A stretch of DNA of 64,000 bases, taken from assembly GCA_025201765.1 (NCBI GenBank), contig MU623353.1, positions 62,001 through 126,000 of the forward strand. Direction: 5' to 3'. This stretch comes from Daldinia sp. FL1419. Its lineage: Eukaryota; Ascomycota; Sordariomycetes; Xylariales; Hypoxylaceae. Below are positions 32,801 to 44,127 of the stretch, piece after piece (the first letter of the stretch is position 1; each line of letters begins with the position of its first letter). The notes beneath the pieces were generated by a model. That model saw only the letters and a list, made by a program, of their open reading frames with translations. It ran no database searches and was not told where the DNA came from. Position numbers and translations under genes: made by a program.

Positions 32801-35800
32801 GATAATCGCGCATGATCAGATCATTCCCAGAGAAGCCATTAGCTCGTAAGCATCTATCCCAAATGTGTTCGGGTACGGCCGGGGAATGCGGACGCCATTC
32901 TTCACGAGCGACCCAGAAACCGGGTACTAGACCGGCCATGAAGTTAATAATAATCTCAGCCGGATTGATAACCTCGATTAATACCAGGCGGCCGCCCGGC
33001 TTTAGAGCCCCGCGTATGTGACGGATGGCACGCTCTAGATCAGGAGTGGCGTGCACAACGCTAGCAGCAAAAATTAAGTCGTAGGAGCCAGGCTCAAACC
33101 CTTGTGTGCTGATATCGTAATCCATATCAAAGGTCTTGAAGTTCATACGACTTTGAAGCTCTGGCCAACGCTTGCTCGCTCGTTCGAAGAAAGCGGGTGA
33201 GATGTCTGTGTATGTGTAATGCCCAAAGCTGGGTGAACCATATCGCTTCTCCCGCTCCTGCAGCATCTTCAGAACGTGCCCCGTCATACCTCCTGTTCCG
33301 GCACCGACCTCCATAATGCGCATCGCTGGATTCTCATGCGAAGCTATATCCAGCAAGGAAGCAAACCGACCATCGTTGCAGAGGTCTTGAAATAGGTCAG
33401 CATAAAAGCTATCAGCTAGTCCAGAACCAAACACGACCTGAAGCGGGTCAATCTCCCCCTGCAGCATATCTACTATTTTACGCGCACAGGCGGTGTACAG
33501 CTTCCACGATGGAAGGACAGTCTCGACTTCGCACAGTCGTTCCTCGAGCTCGGCATCGGTGATGTTCTGTATCTCTTCTTGTTGTGACGGCCCCAGGCTC
33601 TTCACGTGGTACTCCATCCATTCAACATGACGACGTAAGCTGTCAGGCACCTTGGCGTAGTCTAAACGTTTAAGAGCGTGGCCAACAACGAGATCCAGAG
33701 TAGAGCGCATTTTGGCGTAGCTCGATATGAGAACAGTTTCGTCCCTTGGGAAGTCGTTTGCGCCGCATACGAGTGCTAACTGCTCGCGGTCTAGAAGGCT
33801 CATTTGGGGCTTCCAATCAACGTTGTATAACAGCTTCTTTTCTTTACCCTCTGTGGCGTTGGACATGGCTACCGTCACAGCTTCCCCTATGGTACACAAA
33901 ACAGTCCCATCGTCAGCTAGAGCAGTTAGACTTCCCCGCTCTCCGTGGCCGACAGCTTGCCATCCGCTTAAAGTGGACGTTGACGCCGCCATCCACCGGA
34001 CCCAACTCGTCTTTGGGTGCTGCCAACCGAGAGCTGAGAACCATGCGTTTGTTAAGCGCTTAGGAACATTAAGAGTTGGCTGTTGACCTCCACTAACTCG
34101 CAATGCCATGAAGCCTGCGTCTAGCACTACTGGATGCACCAAACTGCGAGTTTGATACTTTGGCTTAGAAACGTCGACCCGCGCGAGTGCTTTTGCCTTT
34201 CCATCCCAATGGACGTCCTGAGTCTGTTGGAACCATTCTCCGAATTGGAATCCCAAATCAGCGGCTTCACGAATCATAACCTGCGAGTCTAAAGGTCGAT
34301 CACACTCATCCACTGCGTTGCTATATTGAATTCGGACACCTTCGTCGGCCAGCATTCTTTCTCTGTCGTCTACCTGTGACGAATCGCGGAATCCAACCTG
34401 AATACTTGCGCGGAAAGATTCGGTCCACTGGCCACGCGTATACGAGTAGATTGTCGTGTCAAACCATGCTGACGTATCCTTCTCGCCTGCTTGCCTTTTC
34501 CTTGGCCGCAAGTGAAATTGTGTTTCTGTGCGATCTTCCCATTCTTCTGGTACGATTATGGCGCTGATAAACTCGGCCTTTTCGAAGAGGAAACCCGTTA
34601 TAGTACGATTAGGGGGTACCATGTGTTGTACCGCTTCTATTGCCATGACAAGCATTCCAGCCGCTGGGAAGAGCACTGTTCCACCAACCTTATGATGCCC
34701 AATCCATGGGGATGTTTCGACGCTCCAGAAATTCCTCCAACGAGGCTCCAAGGGATTCCAATCTGAGACCCGTACTCCAAGAAGTTCTCCTTCCACGGGT
34801 TCGCGGAGCCTATAATCTCGGCACATGCGTGATTCGGCCCAATATCTTTGCGAATGGTTGAAAGGGTACTCGGGGCAGTCAACAAGGAAAGGTAGCCTTT
34901 CCTGGGCTGGCTGCTGATTAGCTGCCGTGATTGAAATGTCATGTCCAACACTGAACAACTGCCCTACTAGTTCTAGCATAGTCCTAATAGCTGGTTGGGA
35001 TCTATGCAGGGGGCTGAAGTAGCGAATCTTATTGCTGTCACCCTTCTTACTTAGAGTATCTTGCACCGGCCGACGTAGAGCAGGGTGAGGGCCAACTTCG
35101 ATCAGGTCGGTGACCTTGATGCTCGATAATTCCTGAGCTAGAACGCTTAGGGCGTCGACGAATCTAACCGTACGAACCATATTGTCAACCCAGTACTGTG
35201 CTGTGGCTAGTACGGCCGGAATAATTGCCTCCCCCGTAACAGAAGAGATCATGAGAGTTTGCGCTGGGGCTTTTATGCTTTGACGATCTACACTTTCGAG
35301 GTTTCCCATCAGCGAACGGTACTCATCGGCGATTGCTTGCATCGAGCTAGAATGGTACGCAACTCCGGTCTTAAGCTTCTGCGCAAAAATACCGTCACGG
35401 TCGGCTTGTGCTTTAATCAAATCGATGTCAGCTTCATGACCCGACAGTGTGCAATTAAGGGGACTGTTAACGCAGGCAACACAAATAGAGTCGTTAACAC
35501 CGGCCGCTTTGATTTTCTCTAGGTATCCTGGCACCTCACTCTCTGCCAAGTTGATAGACATCATGGCACCCGGGCAATCGGAGTTCGCATCCTTAAGTTT
35601 TCCGGCGAGCTGCCCTCGGTAGTAGGCTACTTTGCAAGCAGAATGCAAGGACAAGGCACCGATAGCGTAACTGTTCGTACCAATCAAGTCAGTATGGTCA
35701 TTTTCGATGATTCTAGCTGAAAGGAGCGTTCGAAATCAGGGGTCACATACGCAGCGGGGATTTCGCCTGAAGAGTGGCCAACCACGGCTCGAGGCCTAAT

Positions 35801-38412
35801 TCCGAAGCTACTGAGTAACTCTACCAGAGCTATTTGGACCGCCGTAGATAATGGCTGGCTGTATTCGGGCTTGTTGATATTCGCGCTGGAGTGTAATTCA
35901 TCTATTACAACCAAAGTCAGTTTTATTGTACCTTTGCACTTCTCGCCACCGTTTTCCTTACTGAATATCGACCATTTGCACCCCAGGCTTCCATAGATAC
36001 TATCGATCTGCCGCAACGTCTCGGAAAATACGGGGTATTGGATCAGGTCCCAACCCATATCAACATACTGCGCTCCCTGTCCGGTGAACACAAAGCCTAG
36101 TCCTGATTGCGATGCGCTTCGGACAGGCTTAGAAAATGACAGTTTCTTCCCGGTTTGACTCCCTGGCTCATCTATAGCGAACGTCCTCCATAGCATCTGG
36201 CTTCTTCGGACGGCTAGCGTATAAGCTAAGCGGTCAAGCTTAGTCGGATTCCTGAATACATTCTTTTCATAGAATGTCTGATAAGATTCCATCATACGCT
36301 TGGTAGCCTTCTCATCGGCGGCTGACCAGACTAGTAATTTAGGCGAGCCGATATCGAGTTCTTGGGGTGTAACAGAACCGCTTAAGAGAGAATCTATGCC
36401 GTTAATTGAAATTCTTCCGTTGAAATGGCTAGTACCATTCGTATAATCCGCACCATTGCCGTTAGCAGACCCATCGACAAGGGCTATTCCATCGGTAGGG
36501 GTAGCACCGTTGGTATGAAGCCCATCTCCGTTCATATGGGAATTACCATTTGCCAACCAATTGGCAGGACTAGGTAAGCCATTTAGGGTACTCCCAGGGA
36601 TAGAAGTAGTATGATGGTTTCCAACCAAGTTATGCTGCTGCAGGTAATGAAGCGCATCGTCTAGAATGACATGCGTGTTAGCACCCCCAAACCCAAATGA
36701 GTTTACCGATATCCTTCGGAGGCCTGCATCCGGCCAAACTATCATTTGAGTAGGGACCTTCAATTATTTCATTAGCATCTAACCTTTTGCTTCCGCTTCA
36801 TTTGTACTCACCGCAGTGTGGTAGAAGTTAGCATCAATAGCCGGGTTCATCTTTTCAAAGAGAGGGTTGGGAGGGATCACACCCTTCTCTAAGATTACTA
36901 CAAATGTGATGAGTCTTCAAGTTATTCTACTCCGAGGGGTTTTGAGAGGAACCTACAGATTGATTTTACGATTCCGGCGAGACCACTAGCTCCTTCAAGA
37001 TGCCCGACAGTTGCTTTTACGCTTCCTCTGTTGGATTATTTTCGGTTAGGACGCTCAGATAGAAATGTGGGAGATATAAGGATCGTAAGAGAGTTCCTTT
37101 CACATACACATAGAGAGGTTCTTCGGCCGATCGATATTCTCGAAAAACTCGACCTAAAGCTTCCATCTCAATCGGGTCACCCACAGGCGTACCCGTTCCT
37201 AATAGATTTTATGTCAGGGTTTTTATATTGGTAATAATGATCATGTGAACTTACCGTGAGCTTCTACGTAACGGGTCCGGTCGAAAGGTAGGTTGGCCTG
37301 CTGATACACATGACGAATCAAGTCCTCTTGGGCCCGAGCACTTGGTTGCGTTAGAATCGGCGTGTATCCATCTTGGTTTGAGCCCGTCGACCGGATTACA
37401 GCACGGATCATATCTCCATCGCGGACAGCGGAGGATACGGGCTTAAGCACAAGGGCAATAACGCCCTCACCACGCGCGTATCCATTTGCGCGGTGGTCGA
37501 AACTTCGGCATACGCCGTCCGGAGACAAAAAATTCTGATCAGATAATAATTGGACAATCGACGGGTCAAGAAGAAAATTGGCGCTTGTAACGAGAGCCTT
37601 TCAGGCGTAATTGGTTAGCTGGGGATACGTTCGTTAAGCGTAGGAGTACGAAGATGCTACTTACACATTCGGCATCGCCGCTCTGGATAGTCTTGCACGC
37701 CACGTCAACCGCAGCCAAGCTACTCGAACATGCCGTGTTGACGTGGATGCTAGGACCATGTAGGTCAAAATACCAGCTAACACGATTTGCAATTATTGAA
37801 GCAACCAAGCTCCCGGTAAGGGCCGTGCGCTCGATGTTATCGGGATCCACGGTTACCATTCTAGTGTAGTCTTCTAACATGGAGGCGGAGAAAACTGCGG
37901 TGCGGGACCCCTTGATCTGCTCGGCCGGGATTCCAGCTGCGGAGATCTAGTTAGTTCATGCCGATTCCGTCAAGGCTCGCATTATGTCCTTACCATTTTC
38001 AAATGCACGGTAAGATGCCTCCAGGGTCCACCGCTGCATTGGGTCCATAGATGCCGCCTCCTTCGCCGTGACGGAGAAGAACGGGGCGTCGAAAACCCCC
38101 ACATCCGTATTGAGGAAATGCGCACCTCGGCCTTGAAACTATCGCAAGTGTTAAACCTACGACGCGGCAGCTACCCGGGCGGGGCATAGAACATACCTTA
38201 TGGCGCGGGTTGTCCAAAAAAGAACCAGTCTTTACGCGTGATTCTGGCCATTCTGTCATCAAGTTCCGTTTACTCTCTAAGATATTCCAGAACGAGGCGT
38301 CGTCGTCGGCATCCTGAGGCAGCTTGAAGGAGAGTCCCACGATAGCAATATCCCCGGACCCTGACGGCTCCGACAACGAACGGGCGCTTGATGTGTCTGT
38401 GTGTTCCGCCAT
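29862..38412 (-). CDS. Highly reducing iterative type I polyketide synthase
   Basis: Eleven exons: 38412..38197, 38138..37994, 37936..37665, 37597..37255, 37198..37108, 37027..36957, 36897..36812, 36757..35962, 35901..35751, 35670..31125, 31028..29862; 2,627 residues. Order KS-AT-DH-MT-ER-KR-ACP. KS: Cys190 in NTACSSS, then EAHGTGT and VGHLEGASG. AT: GHSSGE at about 717. DH: HHKVGGTVLFP (about 1,049). MT: EVGAGTGG (about 1,514). ER: HSAAGSMGQ (about 2,050). KR: GGSGGVG (about 2,260), with Tyr in NYAGGC. ACP: GVDSL (about 2,578). It should build a methylated, extensively reduced chain; no release domain follows the ACP, as is normal for this class. The introns at 35961-35902 and 31124-31029 are multiples of three without stops, so they are easily read through. 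Oddities: Asn for Asp before the KS cysteine motif, and Cys where Asn is usual four after the KR tyrosine. Confidence 0.95.
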
Positions 38413-38609
38413 ATTACCACAAGCGCATTAAAATTAGGGTATTATAAAGGCGGTATGAGATTGTAGCCTGCAACCTATTCGAAAGTATAATGATGCAAAT
38501 GGTAGCGATTTCACGGGAGGAACAGAGCGTCATTTAGCCGTGTCAACAACCTCAAGGGCCTGGTCTACCTTCACCTTTAACCATCGTAGAGCTCACCGCT
38601 TCTTCGGCC

Positions 38610-38625
38610 ATAAATATATAAAAAT
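38610..38625 (-). promoter_or_regulatory. TATA-like sequence upstream of the PKS
   Basis: On the minus strand the sequence reads TTTTTATATATTTA about 200 bp before the PKS ATG at 38412. It is the only clear TATA-like word in the first 300 bp. Function inferred from position alone. Confidence 0.35.
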
Positions 38626-41123
38626 TTCGAGGACTTCTCAGTCCCCTGGCTAGGGACTTCCATTCAGGGTTTGACGTACATAGGTAACGTACGTGAAAAG
38701 ATGACCAACATTTGGGGGTGCTGGCTAGGTTACCTTGATGCGCTACAGATCAGTGGAGCTATAATAGGGATACTCTACTCTTCTCGTACTAGAAACGACC
38801 GTATTGGATTGGGATGGATCCCTCTGGATGCAGAGTCCCCGCAGCTCGGGAGATTCGAAGTTTGCAATGATCTCGGCGCGCAAGGGGACATCGACTAGTG
38901 ACCTAGAAGCCAATGCATCTTTGCGGAGCAGCTTTGCATGCGCCCATGTTCCACCTGTCCGTCGATAAGGTAAGGGGCTGATCCTCGATACGCGCAGACC
39001 TAGGCGTACCATAGATAGAACCTGCCCTGGTCCTGGTCCCCGTCCCGGCTTCTACACTCTCCGCTACGTTGTAAGCGGCCCGGGTCGCCAAGTCAAAGCT
39101 TGCCCGGCCGTTGCCAAGGGAGTGTACCCGGGTAAAATCTAAATTACCTAGAATAAGGCGTTAAACCCGTTTCCAAGTTCCAGGCATAAGTGGTCCCCTC
39201 CGGGTTGCTACAACTGCGGAGGACAGGATACGGAAGCGCCTGGAGTCTCAGTAGCACATCGCATCATGGGAGAAACATGTCGGTGTACGGTGTGATGGTG
39301 TCTAAACAGTAATTGACGTAAGTGAACCCCGGCCAAGAGGAGGTACCTTACAGAGTATTTACTTGAGTCCACATAGGCGAACTTCGAGGGTTGCATTCGC
39401 GTGCGTAGCATCTCCAATAGGACCATTGGAACCATTCAGACCGTTTAAACTATTGGCGAACGATCGTATACACTAGTTATAAAGTACCTACTTAAGTTAG
39501 GTAGGTACACAATATAAAGGGCCTTTACCTAGTAAAAGAACCTTGGCTACATGGATAGCATTAGGCTTATGTTGGCATGGTTTTAGAACGATTACTTGAG
39601 AGGGATAGGAATTTACATGCGTGTCGATATAGAGATCCATCGGAGCGCATCAGTTGGTTAGTTGTCTGACTTAAATGATCGGTACGTCCGTGCCGATTAA
39701 CGGATTTTAATAGGCTGAAAGGGTTGTTTTTTAATCATCATTATTAAACGGTTAGATTGATCGGAGGGTGTAAATGATATGATAAATTAGAAATGTTGAA
39801 CATAAAAGTTACCTAATGCTTGACAACATTTCAAACCATAATTTACCATTAAGAGAAGAAATTAGGATAGCAGAATTACATGATACATTATAACTTACCT
39901 AGGTACCTAGGTAAAAGTAACCCCGGGTTTTAATCGGCAAACGCAGTAGCTTAGTGGCTACAGTTGCTGCGATAGGTACTCCCCTGCTCGCCACGCGCGG
40001 ACGACGGAACGCGACTCCACTTTCTTCTATAATTTCCATATCGTAAACTTGGGTAGCTTAGTACCATACTCTTTTTTTTTTCTCTTTTTCTACATTCGTC
40101 GTGCATCATCCCTATCATTTTACATCTGCATATCATCACCAACCAGTTACGAATAGCAACACCCCGTCAACGTTACTTCAGATACTCCGTTTAAATTTTA
40201 CAGCCCGGTTTACAAGTCAGGTGAGGTCAATAGTTGCTACGCTAATCAACGTACGGATACCAACCGCCTGACGATGCTTCAAAAAAGCATGTCGAAAACG
40301 GGGAAGTCGTCAACGTACCTGCCCCAGACATACTTGAGCAAGACCTGGTAGACACGATATACCTAATTCCAGTCTCCTATATATATGTATGTAAGTATCC
40401 TAGCCTACATGTGGTGTGCGTGCGTACTCCGTACCTATGCTAGGAGGGAGGTCCATTTGCGGATTTGCAAGGTAAACACACTTCCTTGTACTTCCCCAGC
40501 TAGCAGGCTAGGTGTCATGGAAGTTAGCAGAGCATCTACCTGCGTAGCTTCCAGCCTAGATAGGTACCTAGGTACGTATAACTGAAGCCACCGGGCTGCA
40601 GGTGAGACAGGTTCAATTTACAAGTACATATATGATATAGTGACATATGTCGCGGGGCGTAAGCCGCATGAGTGATATACCATGTAGGTAGGTCCAACGT
40701 GCAGTCTGCATTAACGGCATACCTAGGTAGGTAGGGAACATACTTAAGTACATTGCATATGTATAAAAATAACCAACCCATATTCCGATCGAGTTTATAT
40801 TTTCTGATGCCTCAAATATGGCCATACAACCTTTCGCTCCTTGCACCATTTGAAGGAGAGGGGCAATGCAACCCTCGCGCATATGTCAGTATCGCAGCCG
40901 CGTCACGCGAGACAGGGAACTGCTCTCTCATACTACCACTCACCACCATCCTACCTTATAACTAACAGCATATATACGCCCACATACGCCATCCATAATA
41001 GGCAACTGGAAGTACCCAGGTAGATATTTACTTGCCATCCCTTGATATATAATATACCGACCTAAGGTATATCATATATCATCTTATATTTCTTCAGGGA
41101 TTCTATAGCGTATGTGTATAGCA

Positions 41124-41204
41124 AGTCAACAAGTCAACAAGTCCATAAGCCATTAAGCAAGACAGCTCCCCCAATAAACTCCAGTAAACCCCAATAAACC
41201 CCAG
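41124..41204. repeat. Two adjacent short tandem repeats
   Basis: CAAGTCAA is repeated almost three times from about 41124, and a 10-bp unit (CCAATAAACC / TCCAGTAAAC variants) three times at about 41169-41200. Simple slippage repeats in non-coding DNA. Confidence 0.5.
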
Positions 41205-41371
41205 GGAGCCGCTTATCCCTTCAGCAAATCCGAAGAATCGATACCGATTTACCCAAGTTTCCTTGTATAGCCTACCGACATCCCATACACTTCAACTCCG
41301 TCAGATGTCGAGATCCAAAAACGAACTCCATCACAGGGGCGCCATAATCATTCTCATGGATCTACAAACCC

Positions 41372-42854
41372 TTACATGCCCCACGCAGTGTTGTGTACGC
41401 CACTAGTTTCGGTATCAGCGGTCGAGGAGAATTCTTGCGTAACGCCGATTCGCGTCGTGCGGACGATAGTTGGTCTCGATGGTGCTTGCTGCAGCGGCCC
41501 GGTAGGTTCAGCTCCCCTCATATTTATTGGTATAGAATCTTCGTCTGGCTCGGGACAGGCGCTTGTCATGCCGGATGCCTGAGTAACATTTGCTGATCTA
41601 TTGGCGGCCTCCACTGACCGCGATTTCGTCAAAATACTAAAAAGGCCTATCTTGAATCTAGGGAGACATATTGACTCCCGAATGATCTTCGGTATGGAAA
41701 CTACGCAAGCAACGAAGAACCCGCAAGTCATCTCAGCCATTAACCATAATACCAGAGGTGCTAGCGTGTATACTTGGTCTTCCGCGTTGCCATGAATAAT
41801 TGTAGTTGTCATTCTCGCCGCGGCTGAGCCGCAGGCACTGTTACATCCCTAGCATTAACTTGATAATCAAGTCAGGTAAGGATGCGAGGTTTAGCTTTCA
41901 GACTTACATCAAACCCATACCGAATATGGTCAAGACACCAAGCCTCCTTTGCCACGTCATCTGAAGACCCCAGATTATACGTTGTGGCAACAAGAGGATA
42001 GTTATATCACACACTAGCTGGATAGTTGCCGACGAAGCTTGAATCTTATAAAGGGAGAAACACTTGCGATCAGCAATGGAGATATCCCAAATAGCTGAGT
42101 GTGGGGTACACCGAAGGTTCAAAAGGATTATTTTGGAGAATGCCGCTGCAACTTGAATAGATATCACGAAGAAAGCGCCCCACCAGAAATAATTTGCTAA
42201 ACGGTTGCCTCTAGGCACGAAGATTCGACACCATTGGATTAGGATAGCTGATTTTATGCACGGCATCAGAAATGAATAACAGACACCGAATATGAAGGTC
42301 CACTAAGCGAAAATTAGTTGCTAACTTCCCCTTCGAACCCTAGAAAGCTCGTACATAGGCCATTGGTATAAGATCCCGAAAACGAGTATCCCATTGGTGT
42401 CTATAATAGCCTGGTGCTTTAATCATAGCAATTGCCGGGTACGCCGTTCCCCAAAAGAAGCCCTAAGTTATAGACAGTTAGTCAAACGAGCTTGGATTTC
42501 CTTTTTTGGATAATTTATAAGATGAGCAGCAAACATATGCGATTAAAATTAAATCTAATATTGGTAGGTTAGCATATAGTTAAAATGCATTGGCTGCTTT
42601 CTCCAAAGAAATCTCAACCTAAGAAAGTTATAAACAAGAAAAGTTGGACAATTGACAAACCGAAACTTACACTCTTCAGTCTGCATTTTCCTTGTAAGGC
42701 GCAGCCTCTCGTAACATCGAATAGAGACGCAAATGGTGGTTAAAATAATACATAATATATTCACAACCCATGCAAGTTGGTTGTTTTCCGGTGGGTTGTC
42801 GAGGTTAGAAGTCACACCAGGTGGTGGTTTGAGGGCAGGTCCGTTCAGATCCAT
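41372..42854 (-). CDS. Seven-TM Fung_rhodopsin-domain (PTH11-like) membrane protein
   Basis: Five exons (42854..42671, 42554..42535, 42462..42355, 42302..41908, 41837..41372) give 390 residues, the family's usual size. Splicing restores YLILIAYGFFWGTAYPAIAM and PMAYWTFIFGVCYSF. Hydrophobic helices include AWVVNILCIILTTICVSIRC, the WWGAFFVISIQVAAAFSKII helix, the LVCDITILLLPQRIIW helix, and LAPLVLWLMAEMTCGFFVAC; the cytosolic C-terminal tail is Ser/Thr/Pro-rich. Conserved elements of the family seen here are RLTRKM before the first loop, a Cys-containing extracellular loop and LLLPQ/W before helix 6. Ligand and signalling role are unknown for nearly all members; some Pth11-like relatives are surface sensors. 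The second exon is only 20 bp. It is divergent from the acyltransferase gene. Confidence 0.85.
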
Positions 42855-44127
42855 AGCCGAAGTCTCATACTGGCGAACCCCCAATTGTTTTGCTTTTGCA
42901 GAGGTTTATTCTAGGGGTTTTTTTTTTTCGTCGAAGAAGGGAAAAAAAGAGGAAATATGTTTATAAAGAACACTTACCAAGAGCACCTACAAAGAATATT
43001 GACAAAGACAGATGGGAAAATGTTGAACAAGGGGTTATTAAGCCCGATTACGAGCACAGGAATTACGAGGCTAACTCGGGGGTGGACAACACCGAACGGA
43101 GATAATATTATCAATGATTCTAGAAAAGAGTTTGGTTTACACCATTATCGAGCCATCACGATGTCTGTACTGAGCGGCTTATAAAAAATGAAGTCGTTTT
43201 CTCGGGTACCTATCTACAAGTTTAGGTTGCGATATCTCAGATACCGAAACAGGGGTCCGATGCACTGGGATCCTCGAAATTTGGAACTCCTCGAATCAAA
43301 AAGAGCAAAATAGGTAGGTAGGTATAAATCTCCGTTCGGTACCAGACTCCGGCTAAGTTCCGAACACACAAATTTTATATTATAGAAATCCAGACCGGAA
43401 AATTAAGGAATATATAATTCTCCTAATGCCCACCATCGAAGTCGCGGTAGAACACCGCTTTCAACTTTTCGATGTTTTCAAAGTTGGCGACATGCTACCC
43501 CAGCAATTCATACGGTGAGATGTGGCTAAGCTAGGCACCCCGGATGATCAAGGCTATTATGGAATCGCGATACCGCCTCTCTGAGTGGGAAGTGGGCCAA
43601 ATGAGCTGGCTTTGAGGGAGCCCTATCCTTGGCTTAGGTCAAAACTCTGCACTTCTTTGCCCCTATTAGCGACATAGGCGGGATTCGCTCAATCGCAGAA
43701 AGTTTTTCCAAACGCATTGGCGGCTCCTAAGCTTCCTTGAGCTTCCTAAGCTGCAGTCATCCGACATCTCTTCCGTCTTATATAAACGCTTATAAAAAGC
43801 CCTAGGTCAAATAGGAACAGAAAGGAAACAGGATTTCGTAATCTTTAGCCACGCGAAAACTAGATTCTTATTTTTATTTTGGATTATCAGCAAGGGTATC
43901 GAAATACCGAAATATCGAAATATATTACTTGCGTAGAAGAATCAACTTTGCGCGAAATCATTAATTACGCGTGGGCGTCAAGCATCTCCGTTTCCACAAG
44001 CGAAAAAAAAGAAAAAAAACCTCCAATCAACCCTCAGCTATCAGACAATTTTACCGTACCTGCATACTAGTCGCATTTCATTTGACAAATCAGTTCTCGA
44101 ATCACACCTACTTCCTGCAGTGCAACC
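42855..44127. other. Bidirectional intergenic region (rhodopsin-like / acyltransferase)
   Basis: About 1.27 kb between divergent starts. It contains a TATA box candidate at 43779 serving the acyltransferase, a T-rich run at 42918-42928 and a GTAGGTAGGTA word at 43312-43323. No supported gene. Confidence 0.5.
43779..43798 (+). promoter_or_regulatory. TATA-box candidates for the acyltransferase gene
   Basis: TATATAAA at 43779-43786 is followed by TTATAAAAAG ten bases later, 330-350 bp upstream of the ATG at 44128. The words fit the fungal TATA consensus; usage is inferred. Confidence 0.4.

Larger units (their letters stand above)
38413..41371. other. Intergenic region upstream of the PKS
   Basis: About 3 kb with no supported gene. 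It contains a TATA-like sequence near the PKS, palindromic ACCTAGGTACCTAGG words (39897-39913, 40558-40575, 40718-40730), a tRNA-like A-box sequence near 39950, and short tandem repeats at 41124-41204. Short frames (for example 38671-38898 and 40613-40882) lack any domain or splice support. Confidence 0.5.

Noticed and set aside
29862..38412. PKS looks broken into several open frames
   Set aside because: All breaks coincide with GT-AG introns of 51-96 bp whose removal restores KS and AT motifs; no frameshift or stop remains.
39945..40030. tRNA starting at TAGCTTAGTGG followed by a T-run
   Set aside because: The B-box is poor and no cloverleaf can be formed.
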